Shown in pieces: positions 10,889-21,872 of a stretch of 64,000 nt of DNA. The stretch is from Hemicordylus capensis (Eukaryota > Chordata > Lepidosauria > Squamata > Cordylidae), in NCBI RefSeq assembly GCF_027244095.1, contig NC_069670.1, positions 19,209,820 through 19,273,819 of the forward strand, written 5' to 3'. Each line of letters opens with the position of its first letter. Within the stretch, counting starts at the first letter, position 1. Under the pieces are notes generated by a model. It was not told the DNA's origin. It did no database searches and worked only from the letters and a program-made list of their open reading frames with translations. The translations under genes were made by a program, and so were the position numbers.

Positions 10889-11240
10889 AACTGCAGCTGG
10901 GGAAGCCATCTCTGTGGCTCCCCCTTGGGAAGACCCACCCACAAGCCGCCTCCTTTTCTTGGCGGCAGACCCCTTTCCCTTTGCCCCTTTCCAAAGTCAA
11001 GCCGTGCTGTCACTCATTCTCTTGTCTTCGTTCCCAACTAGACGACCTCTTCGTGTGAGCGTTGGAATTTGAGGACAACAGAGAGCTACTGGCCGACCAA
11101 ATTCAGCTGGGGAAGCCGTTTGGGAATTCCAGCCCGGAAGCCTCCTCCTTTCCCCGGGGGTGGGCAGGGCCCCTTTTGCAAACTAAGCCCTGCCCGTCTC
11201 CTCTCTCAACCAACAGACCTCTTCGAGCCAGGAGAGGACC
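10889..11240. repeat. Degenerate internal tandem duplication near gene 3' end
   Basis: Two segments, about 10889-11057 and 11095-11236, share an order of landmarks: CAGCTGGGGAAGCC, a 'gcctcctttt' block, 'cccctttt/caaa', 'aagcc.tg', then an acceptor-like AACTAG or AACCAACAG followed by ACGACCTCTTCG or ACCTCTTCGAGCC. It resembles a duplicated exon end plus intron. Frames before each copy read like exon ends (LEAKLQLGKP and LLADQIQLGKP), but no consistent gene model could be built. Confidence 0.5.
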
Positions 11241-11389
11241 TTGAGGGGAGCCAACATGGAGGTGAATGGCTGGAGTTTTCAGAGCTCCTCCAAAACACTT
11301 GTGTTTTTCCTGTCAGTGCCGATCTGCATACTTCCTCAAGTCAAACCGTTTGCAGATAAAAAGAGAACTCCAACTTGATTTACTACGAC

Positions 11390-12450
11390 AATAGATAGAA
11401 CTTTAATATGGGACGGAAAAAACGCTCGCGTGCATAGTATCGTGCCAGAGGGGATGGTAAAGCAAGTGGGACTGAACAACCATTCGGGACAGAAAAATGA
11501 GATACTGACTCAAATTTCCTCGAATGAAGGAGAAAAAAGGCATAATACTCCTTATGATTATATTGATCTAGCCCTTGACGGATCACAGAACACCCCAAAG
11601 ACGTTACTAGAAATTGCAGGACTTGGTGAGCCTCCAGAAAACCTCTGATGAACCTCAGTCAAGGATTAATTTTTTAGAACCACAAGCTTTCGCTGATCTT
11701 GCTGAGCTCTCTATGGACCATGACTCAGTGGCGGACCTGCAAAACCAAGGTCCAATACACAATAACCAACTCTTGACTGACCATGTGAGAGTAGCCCTGT
11801 ATGAAAATGCTCAATTGAAGGAAAATAGCTGGAGGGGGATACTAACTGACCCTCATTTGGATAACATCACAGCTCTACTGACACCTACAGTAAGGACAAT
11901 TCCTCGCCAAAGAGAGATGCCCAGACTAGGTTGGGTAAAGATACTTTTAGTGTAAACAGCTTCCTAGAGCAAGAGATCAAGCGACTCCCTGATATAGACA
12001 CAGTCTCATCGAGGACAATAACTCCGCTGGACAATGAGTGCTGCAATAGATCTTTGCAGAGAACATCTGAAATCATGGGACAGATCCAGGGACCTACCCC
12101 GTCTGAACAGGGAAACATGCTGCTTGTAGATTGACATTCAAAGCCTTTTAACCAGGTTGCAACACTTGTGTGGAATGTGGCTGGCTTAAGGTCTAAAATT
12201 ACAGACCCTGATTTTATGTCCTTTATCACCAAGCACGAGAGATTGATAATGCAGGGAACTTGGTGGACAGAAGATATTACTCTTCCTGGTTGTATATCGA
12301 TTTCATTAAATACGGGAAGAACTGCATGCAGAGGCAGACCGAGTGGTGGCTTGCCAGTCTTGGCCTCCACAGCTCTGACTTCACAACTGTCCCTGCTTAC
12401 TAGGACCTTACTAGGAGAGGACCTGGATTTTGGTGACGTTCTCCAGGAGT
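11390..12450 (+). mobile_element. LINE fragment with APE-type endonuclease start, clade uncertain
   Basis: The frame at about 12156-12452 reads WNVAGLRSKITDPDF, LIMQGTWWTED and RGRPSGGLPVLAS, the order of motifs at the start of an AP-endonuclease-like domain in non-LTR retrotransposons (the family residue where G stands in MQGTWW is usually E). Upstream frames at 11430-12134 are acidic and low complexity, like an ORF1 or linker. Stops interrupt the coding, and the reverse transcriptase is absent. The clade could be Vingi, CR1 or L2-like. Confidence 0.55.
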
Positions 12451-12839
12451 AGCTCCCTTCCACTGCAAGCCCCAGGACAAACCTGGCAAGAAAGTGAAAT
12501 GCAAGAAGAAGATCCTAGGAGAAGATCCCCGTGTGGTTCTTGCCACCTTGGATTGGGCTGAGCAGAACCAGGATCTCCAGGAAGGCAAGTCCACGAGTGG
12601 GGTACCCAGTGTGGTTGTCCATGGGGATCTGGCCAAGGGTTGTAGTGGCATGTCAGAAGGAGAGGATGTTATTTGTGTTGTGGTTGAAGAGCTTGTGTAC
12701 CAAACATTTCAAGGCTGCTTTGACCTGAAAGAATTCTGAGTCAATTTGATGTAACCATGTGATGTCATTTGTAGAAATGGTTGTCCAGGGCTAAGCTGGT
12801 ATCAGCGTCAAGGTGCTGGACTGACTTGGCCTGAACCAA
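12451..12839. other. Unassigned DNA between two retroelement fragments
   Basis: An open frame at 12494-12739 encodes an 81-residue acidic product (CKKKILGEDPRVVLATLDW...). It belongs to no family I recognise and could be part of the neighbouring fossil. Confidence 0.3.
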
Positions 12840-13210
12840 GTATATTCTCGAGACCCTAAAGACCTTGGACGAAGGTTTATGGACAGAGGGACAGGAAATG
12901 TCTTGTGGGCAGCTGAAATCGCTGGCCAACGGAAGTTTCTCAAAAGGGAGTCTCTTGTCAAAAAGAAAAGGAATCACAAGAATGTGGACATAGGCAGACC
13001 TTGTGACTTTGTGCAACAGGTGACCTTGTGGACTAACGACCATGTGGTTCAGTGGTCACGGACTATGAGGACTTTGGGCTCCAAGTGGCAAAGGTGGTCC
13101 TGGACGCTGCAAGAGTCACAGATGCGGGTCCAGCATGTGCCTGGCAAAGAAAACACCCTCAAGGAGTTTTCTCTGTCTGGAGAGGGGGAATCTCAGCCTG
13201 GAAGGATGGC
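12840..13210 (+). mobile_element. Fossil Ty3/gypsy-like LTR retroelement fragment (RNase H end)
   Basis: A plus-strand frame contains VTLWTNDHVVQWSRTM and a RVQHVPGKENTL block, which correspond to the end of a gypsy-type RNase H domain. The rest of the element and its LTRs were not found. It is a short, broken fossil, older than the duplication because both copies have it. Confidence 0.5.
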
Positions 13211-13641
13211 CTGGATGTGGCCCACAAGTACCCTCTGAAGACCAGCGCTGAAATCCTGGAAGGGCCAGGCAGTATTGAGCCCCAGACCTCTGCCGAGAGC
13301 AGGACAAGAGACTGCCCATCCAGCAAGCCAGACGCCGAGAAGAGAGAGAATCCAGAGAACTCTGTGCAGGGACCAGTGTAGGGTGTTAGGTTAGTGGGTG
13401 CGTTTCTTTCCAACCTTTTATTTTCCCCTGGGATGTTCTTTTGGTAGGTTTGTTTTGAGTTTGCATTTTTGCCATAAAAGTAATGCTTGAATTGAACTGG
13501 TTTTTAAAAAGTAAACTTTCTTATTCTATCAAGATTTGAAGCTTGTTGATTTCTCTCCACCCCACGCCTATAAGCCTTTCTACTCTACTGAGTTTTTTGG
13601 GGGGTTGGGTAATTTTTGACAAAGGGGTGTTGTAGTGGATC
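13211..13641. other. Spacer, no gene recognised
   Basis: AT-rich and otherwise unremarkable. Right-copy equivalent is 32977-33407. Confidence 0.35.
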
Positions 13642-13928
13642 CAGGGGCGTAGCAAGGTTGGAGGGGGCCCAGAGACAAGATTTTAAAATGGGCCCCTCGC
13701 TGATATACACACACAAGCACACATCACAATATATAGTGCACTCACACTCACATCCCCATTATGAATACGGAGAATATCTAGTTCACATTGAATCTAGTTT
13801 TTTTACTCTCTGCTCCTGCTGATCTCCAAGAGACTCAACATGATTCATAGGGGGTGCAACATGGGCGGGTGGGGAGTCATGTGATGTGCCTCTGGGGGGC
13901 CCCTTGCCTAACAGTAGTTATGCCCCTG
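13642..13928. mobile_element. hAT-type MITE, 287 bp, 8-bp TSD
   Basis: Same family as 3712-4146: starts CAGGGGCGTAGCAAGG and ends TTATGCCCCTG, with GGGGGCCC blocks inside each end. Perfect 8-bp target duplication AGTGGATC at 13634-13641 and 13929-13936. It is an internally shortened or variant member. Confidence 0.88.
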
Positions 13929-13929
13929 A

Positions 13930-14151
13930 GTGGATCCAGCCATACAAAAGGTCTACTTGGCACAGGAGTGCATCTGCTCTGCTGTACTACAATTCTTCCA
14001 TACCAGAGGGGGCTATTTTATCCCGGCAGCTGTCAAGGTATGGCAGGCCAAATTGGGCAGACATGGCCTCACTCCACAATATCTACTTTCATTGGGACAT
14101 GATGTCACCAAAGAAATGATTAAACAACGTATTGTGGATATGGAGAAGTAA
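13930..14151 (+). other. 73-codon open frame of unknown nature
   Basis: The frame (YLAQECICSAVLQFFHTRGG ... MIKQRIVDMEK) follows the MITE directly and is intact in both copies of the duplication. I do not recognise it. It may belong to an older repeat into which the MITE jumped. No splice or start context supports a host gene. Confidence 0.2.
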
Positions 14152-14204
14152 TCTAATGTAAGTCTTGGTACCCTTAGTAGCATCCCCCGGTGGTTTCTCA
14201 TACG

Positions 14205-14365
14205 ACCCTCAGCCAGCCGCGAAGTGTACAAATTTGGCCCCTCTAAACCAGAAGGGAGCGTTCTGGCTGGCACGGTTTAATACAATACAAAACAATGAAT
14301 ATTTCTATACCGCTTTTCAACTCAAATTTCCATAGCGGTTTACACAGATATCAATCAATCAATAA
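14205..14365 (-). mobile_element. CR1-type 3' end with the same flank as at 3147
   Basis: The CR1 tail on the minus strand (ATTGAGTTGAAAAGCGGTA type) is preceded on the plus strand by about 75 bases (ACCCTCAGCCAG... CCAGAAGGGAGCGTTCT) nearly identical to 3147-3220. The (AATAC)n run is shorter here. Confidence 0.65.
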
Positions 14366-14879
14366 AATAGCACTGACATTCAGTCAGTCAGTCTCTGCAA
14401 TGTGCTATGCAAAGGGTCTAGTGAGGAGAAAGAGAACGTCTAAGTAAAGCCTAGACAGTAAGATGGCCATAAAAATTAAAATTAAAATTTTAAAATTAGT
14501 CTAAAACCTAATTGCCAGCCATGGCAAGGAAGAGTTGAGTTTGTGCAAACTTGACTGCTCCCCCTGCTGGTGGTTTTGCACAAAGCCACCAAGAAGTTTT
14601 GTTTGTTTCTTTTTAAGCCTCATCACATCATCATCATCATCATCCCTTGCCTCTTCTTCTCCCCCATTGGCCCAAAATGGGGCAGGAGGAGGGCACGGAG
14701 AGCACATCTTACAATCAATATGAACAGTCCCTGCCTGGGAAAACACACTGTTATGGGTGGCAATACGAATTATGCCGCAAACGGCTCCAACCCTTAATTT
14801 ATATTTAGGATACTGTTGGAGTTACAGAGGGGTTCGGAACAATCCTGGGAGTAACTGATGCAGCCTGTTGTTTTGATCA
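14366..14879. other. Spacer with simple repeats
   Basis: Contains CAGT-type short repeats near 14380, an AT-rich AAAATTAAAATT run near 14475, and a (CAT)n tract at about 14626-14644. No gene recognised. Confidence 0.4.
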
Positions 14880-15100
14880 GTCCTCTACTACCACAAATAT
14901 ATATATACCGCTTTTCAACAAACGTTTCCAAAGTGGTTTAAATAGATAAATAATAAATAAGATGGCTCCCTGTCCCCAAAGGGCTCACAATCTAAAAGTA
15001 ACAGAAGACAGATACCAGCAACAGCCACTGGAGGAATGTTGTGCTGGGGATGGATAGGGCCAGTTGCTCTCCCCCTGTGACATAGAAGAGAGTCACCAGT
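14880..15100 (-). mobile_element. CR1-type LINE 3' end
   Basis: Plus strand reads tail first: TATATACCGCTTTTCAACAA, TGGCTCCCTGTCCCCAAAGG, CCAGCAACAGCCACTGGAGG and a GCTCTCCCCCTG block. 5'-truncated copy. Confidence 0.75.
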
Positions 15101-15137
15101 GTCTCTCTGCTCTGTATGGACAGATTACATACCATAT

Positions 15138-15250
15138 TTACCTGAATACGGCGATGAATATTTATATACCATTTTCCAACAAAAGTTCGAAAGCAGGAGA
15201 GAAAAGGAGAGAGAGAAAAAATGGCTCCCTGTCCCCAAAGGGGGACATAT
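15138..15250 (-). mobile_element. CR1-type LINE 3' end, short
   Basis: Second truncated tail: TATATACCATTTTCCAACAA followed by TGGCTCCCTGTCCCCAAAGG, with GA-rich sequence between. Confidence 0.65.
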
Positions 15251-16460
15251 GGAAGGCACCTTGCTGACAGCACAGGGACAGTGATGTCACCACACAGGCA
15301 GTTCAGAAGTGGAGACATGGCTAAACTGTTGCGGCATGCAGTCAGGGAAGCATCCTTGCTCGACCCCAGAAGTCTCCTTTCCTCCTGAGCATAATGTGAA
15401 GGTGCCTTTTTCGTTTTTCCACTGCAGCACTTTGGGAGTTAGAGGCACTTTTCAGTCCTCTTAATTAATTAATTAATTAATTGTATTTCTATATACCACC
15501 CCCGATAAAATCTAATCTCTCTTATTTCGGGGCTTCTCAAATTGGGGTCCCCTGTGCTCTTGTGCCCTAACAGATTTGTCTGTGCCGAGAGTGTCGGTCT
15601 TAACTCTTCTTGTGCCTAACTTAATTTTTTGATGAGTGTTCAGATGTCTGTAGACATGTACACACTTCTTGTGTAAAAGCCTGCATATCTGTCCCCGCAC
15701 AGATTCTGCCTGCCTGGAACATAATGGGAATTGGGCTTCCGAGAAGACTTGTTCAGTTCGGCGGGGCTGAATTGGTATTTTCCATTCAGTCGGGCCATGC
15801 CGAGGCCTGTTGTGTTCGAGGGGGAACCCGTGGGTGTAGCAGATGTGAATAGAAAGGCGAAAGGCGGTATAACGAAAGGCGGTATTAAAATGCAAAAATA
15901 AATAAATAAATAAATAAATAGAAAATTCGGATTCCTTCCCTCGCTTCGGTTCCGGTTCAGCCCAACGTCAACTTTGTTAACGGTGAACGATCCCAGCACT
16001 CGCTCCCCCAAGGAAACACACAGCCATGAGCCATCTTCCACTTTGTTTTTAATTTTCAACACAGGCATGAAAGATTTCCGGACATCACATGGCAGCCTCA
16101 GGACCCCGATTCCTTCAGTGGCTGCCTTGGTTAGGGTGGGAGTAGGGCTTACTCTTGGGGTGGCAGTCAAGGAAAACTCCTTTCCTGACAATATTTTGCT
16201 TTAGCCATTAAAATAAAAGGAATGAAACAAATTTTTTAAAAGAATCAGATGTGGTGGCGTGGGGGAAGATCCTTATTTGACGCTTTGGGCGCTAACCCAT
16301 TACACACTCCACATCTTAAATAGTATGGAGGAATGTTAAGACAATAATTGGAAGTATCAGCTTACCCAAATCAAGTGCATTGGTTCCCAATACTTAGGAA
16401 CATAAGAAGCTGCCATATTCCGAATCAGACCATTGGTCCATCTAGCTCCGTATCGTCTAT
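15251..16460. other. Intergenic DNA, most divergent part of the duplication
   Basis: Holds an (AATT)n run at about 15460-15483 and part of a SINE tail at about 16395-16460 ('gaagctgccatattccgaatcagacca'). No gene recognised. Substitutions between copies are denser here than elsewhere. Confidence 0.45.
15856..15916. mobile_element. 61-bp retroelement-tail insertion present only in the left copy
   Basis: The insert consists of two GGCGAAAGGCGGTAT-like blocks and an (AAAT)n tail. It is flanked by AATAGAAA at 15848-15855 and 15917-15924. The right copy has a single AATAGGAA at 35615-35622. This is the structure of a very short retroposed LINE/SINE 3' end with a target duplication, inserted after the duplication or absent from one haplotype. 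Confidence 0.65.
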
Positions 16461-16650
16461 ACCAGGCCTGCTCAATTTAGGCCCTCCCCCTCCGGCTGTC
16501 TTTGGATTACAACTCCCATAATCCCCAGATACCGTGGCCAATAGCCAGGGATTATGGGAATTGTAGGCCAACATCTGCAGGGAGGGCCAAAGGGTTTTTG
16601 CTTGGGGATTCTGGGAGTTGTAGTCAACAACATCTGGGAATCCGTGTTAG
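16461..16650. mobile_element. Palindromic hAT-like MITE(s) of the 'acaactcccat' family
   Basis: Contains TACAACTCCCATAATCCCCAG and its inverted partner GGGATTATGGGAATTGTAG, then a further arm GGGGATTCTGGGAGTTGTAG. Same foldback family as 42031-42166 and 53976-54110. This copy appears compound. Confidence 0.65.
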
Positions 16651-16789
16651 AGGACTTACTTAGTCTGGAGATTGTTCACACACACATACACACACCCCGA
16701 AATCCATAAGCGCGACTGGTGTTTAGAATGAGAGCAAAATCAGAATTGCTGATCCACTCCCATGCATCCTTTTCTGCAGAAGGTATTCC

Positions 16790-16895
16790 AAACCTGGGCT
16801 CTCCAGATGTTGAACGACAATTCCTATAAACCGCCCCCCCCAGCCATCAGACACGTTGGAGTTGCAGTTCAGCAACATCTGGAAAGCCCAGGTGG
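16790..16895. mobile_element. Palindromic MITE, 'acaactcccat' family relative
   Basis: Inverted ends CCTGGGCTCTCCAGATGTTG and CAACATCTGGAAAGCCCAGG face each other across a short C-rich loop. Confidence 0.65.
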
Positions 16896-18082
16896 CCGAC
16901 TCCTGTCCTAAAGGGAAATGCCCAACATCTGCTCAGAAAACCTGGTGGATTTGGGATGGAGAAGGTGGAAGTGATAATCGTTGGAAACGGTTCCCTTTGG
17001 CCACTTCCCGTCCCTTAGAAGCAGGAGGAGACCAGTCCTTGAAGGGCAATAGAGAGACGCAAGCTTTTCAAATACAAAATCCACCCACACATGCCCTGCA
17101 TTCTATATTCATTATCTGTGCACTGCGGCCTTGCACAAAGCCACAGATCCGACAGGCTTTCCCGCCCCGTGTTATCAGTCTAAGTAACACCTGACTGGTG
17201 ATGGGCGAGTTCCCTCTGGCTCGACTCGGAAATAAGTGAGCTACTTCCCCCTAAACTGGGAATCTGGCCTTTTCACCCCAGCCACACAGAGCGGCCATAT
17301 GCAGCTGTGGATCATGGAAGCCTGCCATGCTCAGTGACCCCCCAGGGGTAAACGGCAGCTGTGGGGTGGAGTCAAGGATGGGCTGGTGGCTCGTCCCCCT
17401 CAAAAACCTTGGGTAAGAGGGTCGAGTGTGGGGCAGGTTGCTGTTTGTCCCCCACCAGACATCTCTGAGAGTGCAGCCCCGTTCTGCCTCCTTCCTGAGA
17501 TTAGTGGAGACATCCGTGGCTCCATTCTGTTCAACAGGGAGATGCAATTGGAGCCTTAGAAGCACGGAGGGGCTTCTGATGCTCGCTTCTCCTGGGGCGA
17601 GCATTATCAGGTCCCTGACACTCCCAGCTCCACCCCTGCGACAAACCTCACAGGCATCTCTATTTCTGGCATCTCTAGAAGCCGAGCATTGTGGGGCGGA
17701 CCCCTTTTCTCATTCAGTTTACAAGAACTTCCTTAACACACATCCCTAAGGGCTGCGGGGGGGGGGGGTGTATTGTATTTACTTTCCTAAAAAATATGTA
17801 AAAATCCTTTAGTGGAAAAGCGCTTGTTTCTCATCTGCTAAGGTTCCTGCTCCAAAGCTTATAAAAACATTTTTTTTTAAATCACAGCAAATATAGAACA
17901 GCAGCATCAACTCTGGACTTGGAAAGACAACGATTGAAGCACATTCCCCATTATAAATTTTTTTCCTGTTCGGGAAAAAAATATATTTATATACACATGA
18001 TAGGCACTCAAAACATGGGGATGTAAGAGAACAATAGAATACGCAAACATGATATGCAGCCAGAGGGAGAAACAGGATTACA
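16896..18082. other. Intergenic DNA to the duplication end
   Basis: No gene or complete repeat recognised. A G-run at about 17757-17768 and a short AT-rich stretch at 17975-17998 are present. The latter is expanded to about 92 bases in the right copy. Confidence 0.4.
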
Positions 18083-18440
18083 GAGCTAGCCACGCCCCCA
18101 CGTCTGATGTCAGACACGGGGGGCGTGGTCTGGCTCCCGAATGGAGCCTTGAGGCTCCAATCGGGAGTTGCCGTCTAACTGCGGAAGGGGCCACGTGGCC
18201 CCTTCCTCGGCAGCTAGACAAAGGCTGGCGCTGCCTTCGCAGTGCAGCCCAGAAGGCAGCGCCAGTCTTTGAGCTCCGAAAGGGGCCCCGTCTTCAGCAG
18301 TTGAACCGCAACTCCCGCGCAGCCAGGAGTGACTCTTCCCTGCCTTTGCAGGGAAGAGCTGCTCCTGGCTGGTGCTGCGAACGTAGCGCCAGACTTAGCT
18401 TAGCTCCCGAAGGGGCCGCGTGGCCCCTGCTAACTGGCCT
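18083..18440. repeat. GC-rich foldback repeat at the duplication junction
   Basis: Starts exactly where the two copies stop matching. It is full of short inverted repeats: CACGCCCCCACGTCTG against CAGACACGGGGGGCGTG, GGAAGGGGCCACGTGGCCCCTTCC, and GGCGCTGCCTTC against GAAGGCAGCGCC. It may be a GC-rich MITE. It is the inferred left edge of the duplicated unit. Confidence 0.6.
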
Positions 18441-19797
18441 CCCCAGTGCTGCCCTGTCGTCTCTTTTCTCCAGCAGCTCCTGCAACTTGATGTCCAACCT
18501 GGCCACTTTGGTGTCTTTAGCCAAGCATTTCTCCAGCCAGCTGCAGAGCAGGATGTTGCCGGTCACTGTCCGTAGGCCCAAGAGGGCGGGTTGGGTTTTG
18601 CCCCACTTGGAGGGCAGATCCTCTCCCAAGCACCTTCTGCAGAAGGAATCCCCGCCCCAGACGGTCACTGGGTCCCGCAGAACTAAGTGGCAAGAAGGCC
18701 AGAGAAAAACCTCCATAGCTCTTAGCAAGAGTAAGCAGGAGGGAGCTAAAGAGATCCTCCCAGAGCACCGTGCAAAGGGCAATCGCCTCCAAAAAGGAAC
18801 GACATCGAAGAGAGGAAATAGCGCCTAGGGCAAGCACTGCAATTGCACCCTTGTCCAAACAGGAATGATGGGACTTGTAGTCAACAATATCTGGAAATCC
18901 TTGTTAAAAGAAACACTGTACCATCTAGGCATGGTTGTTGATCAAAACCTGAAAACATGAGCCATCTCTGTAAAAGACTTAGAACAACACTCAGGAGTTA
19001 TGCGAGGATTCCAAGTGTCATTTTCTCGGTCTCATCTCATGCTTTTTAAAAAACTTGACTTTGTCCTAGAGGATCACCTGCCCAAATAGCCACTAGCAAA
19101 AGAGGGGGAAAGGAAGGTGGTGGTGAATGAATAAACCAGTGAATGATTCCTGCCAGCCTTTGTCTTGTGATGACTGTTGGCTCATGATGGGGTATCTGTG
19201 CATTCACCACACTAGTGCTGACTTTGATACCAGGAGGGAGGAGGAGACATGAGTTTGCCACACTAGACAGAGGAACTTGCAACAGGAGCAGACAGTCAAG
19301 TTCTGCCAGGGCCAAAACCAGCCCCTGCCAGACGGAGAAATCAGTGCAATTTGCCCCTTCCTGTCACAAGCAGTGTGCTGTTCTTTTATGATTGACTCTA
19401 ACTCTCAGATATCCCAGTCATGGGTGGAAAATTCAGGGTCAATTGACAAGAGACACATTTTCTACATGGAAGTTTCTTCTGTGCGGGTGTTGTGCAGAAA
19501 CCCATGTGTCGTGATCAATACATATGTATCTATTCCGCCGAAGTCTGATATTTCAAAAGAAGTATGCTGCCTGGAAATACATTTCACTGAATACACACAT
19601 GCACCCTTCACAATAGATAGTGATATACATTGAGTACTATATATCTGTGCTACTTTTAATGCCTAGAACACACTAGAAACACTAATGATTAAAATGGCCC
19701 CCTTGTTGGAGATTAGCCAAGGAGACTTTCAACCATGCCGGGTGAGCCTATGTTTGTTTTCTCAGAATTCAGAACAAATTCAGTCAAGTTTGATTGC
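18441..19797. other. Unit-left DNA, no gene recognised
   Basis: A MITE arm (GGGACTTGTAGTCAACAATATCTGG) lies near 18868-18900. Open frames at 18049-18828 on either strand are GC-driven and show no family. The stretch 18900-19797 shows nothing recognisable. Confidence 0.4.
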
Positions 19798-20114
19798 AGG
19801 AGGTTTTTCACACGAGGCTTTTAAAGCTCTTTACCACACATCTCCTCTGGAATGGAGGTGCTGCATTCACAAGTTGGCCAGATTGACCCTGAAGAGGGGC
19901 GAGGCTAGAGGAGAGGGGGCCCGTGTTCATCCCTCTCTCTGGTGGCCCCCCAGACTGAGGGAGACAATGAAGAAAACAGGGAGGGCTGGAGCTGGAGGGC
20001 CCTCTGGAGCTGGGGGCCCGTGTTCTCTGAACCCTTTCGTTCAATTATAGCTACGCCCCTGCCTGAAGTCCCTGCGAGTTATTGGGGAACAGTTCACACA
20101 CAAGAAAAACACAA
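19798..20114 (-). repeat. Family X repeat, right copy
   Basis: Counterpart of 29-345; no differences seen. Confidence 0.6.
19895..20061. mobile_element. hAT-type MITE nested in family X, right copy
   Basis: Counterpart of 126-292, same flanking CCTGAAG repeats. Confidence 0.6.
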
Positions 20115-21872
20115 GAAAATAAAATAAAAGCACCACACATGCTTCCCAGTTCTTACTCAGACCTTCTCGGTTGCAAAACAACTTGAACATAAGTGCATTT
20201 ATGAATGAATGAATGAATATAATATTGTTTGTTCCAGGAGTTTTTGTAATTTTCTGCCATGAAACAAGCCACTTATAGTTTTTGTTTTTAAAACCAGCAC
20301 ATTTAGCAAGCTGTTTTAAATTAAATACTCAAAGACTTCTCAGTCTCTCCCCCCCCCCCATATCAAGGCCCTATGGCAAGCAGATCCCTATATATGGGGG
20401 GGGCACAAAAGGGAGTTCACATTCTACCTGGCAAATGCTGGGCGGGCGGGCAGAGGGTCTGCTGCAGAGAGCTGTGGGGGCCACTCTGCCTACCTGCCTC
20501 CTTCCGTGCTTGGGGCCCCCCTGCAAGCCTACTCCAGTTCAGGCTTCACGGAGGCCTACACGGAGGCCTCCCTGGAAGCCCCGCCCACCCGCCTAGCTGA
20601 GAGGCGGGGAGAGAAGAAGAGCTCTTTGCAGGCAGCAAAGGTGGTGGGAAAAGCATCCTGAAAGGGGCTCTGCTTCGTGTCTCCCAGGGCAGAATTCTGG
20701 CCCCAGCAACAGGTTCTGAAGCTGCCCTGCCTGGCGGTGACTCCTGCTCAAGGCAGAGCCCAGTCGGCTCTCCAAGTCACTTTCCCAGGGACCACGAGGG
20801 AACTGGGCCACCACAGTGATCTTACCTCCTTTCCTTACTGTATAGAATCTCCTCGATGTCTGTGCTGATGAGTAAAATGCTCACTTCAAGCTCATTTAGC
20901 AATTTAACCTGTAAACAGGGGAAGACCATTCATTAGGCAAAGGGAGACAAATGTTTCCTGGCCCACAGCCTCTGAGGGGCCCCCAAGGCCCCCCCACCTT
21001 GTCCTGTCTCTTCTCCCCATTTCTCTTTTCCTTCTTCTGTTGCTGCTGCAGCAGCAAAGTGATCCAATATCCACTTCCAGGGGGGTGACTAGGGAAAATG
21101 GCTCCTGGGGCAAGCACTGAAATAGCGCCCCCCCCCCCCCCCCGCCACACACAGCCCCCATCCAAACATCTGACGCATCTTTCCGAAAACTTGACTTTTA
21201 CCATCATATTCGCTCAAAGATACAAAATTACAAAAATACAAAAAAATGCAAGTGTGTGCCTAGGATTGTAGTCTTAAACCATCTCCACTCATCTTCTACA
21301 GAGTTAAAATTAGCAGTAAGAAGAAACCAGCTGCTTAAGACGTTCTAGAGGGGAAAATATATCGCCACTTCCCCGTCATGAGTAGAGAATACATGGGCCC
21401 TTTCTGCCCAGTGCCATTCTGTTCCTGAGATGCTCCTTCCATTGTGAAGGGGCCAGGCAGGGAGTTGTGAAAATTCAGAAAGATTTGGATTCAGTGTTGG
21501 AGGGTCATCACTTCTCTGTTGCTTCGGACTCACCAAGGCCACTGAATAGAAATTAGCCATGAATGCCCTAGGCTGAAGTGTAATTTCAGAAGGAGCTGAC
21601 TCATTCTCCACTCTGTTGGTTCACCGGGTGGTGATTTGGCTAAGGAGAAGTCATGATCTCACTAGTCACAACCAGAGAATCAGGGAAGCTGCTGTTCTTT
21701 GCAGGGGTTCTCAACTTGGGGTCCCCAGACATGATTGGACGACTGCACTCTGTGCAGACTCACTCACTGAAACGGAGAGGATGCCAATCGAGTGACATTA
21801 CACAGGCAGGAGTCAGGCAGCAGCAACAGCAAGAGGGAGTGCTGGAGTTTTGAAGCCCAGCTGCTGGCTGGA

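Larger units (their letters stand above)
1..18082. repeat. Left copy of 19.77-kb tandem segmental duplication (5' end outside window)
   Basis: Base 1 onward matches base 19770 onward at a constant offset of 19769, drifting only by small indels (19770 near 8.0 kb, 19769 at 8.7-12.9 kb, 19766 at 13-15.8 kb, 19765 at the end). The match stops after the shared end at 18082 and 37847, where this copy runs into 18083 and the other into unique DNA. If the unit is a simple tandem duplication, about 1.7 kb of the left copy lies before the window. Copies are nearly identical, so the event is recent or an assembly artefact. Confidence 0.93.

Noticed and set aside
11885-12463. 192-codon open frame on the minus strand, present in both copies
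   Set aside because: It is antisense to the LINE endonuclease frame, which has family motifs; no motifs on the minus strand.
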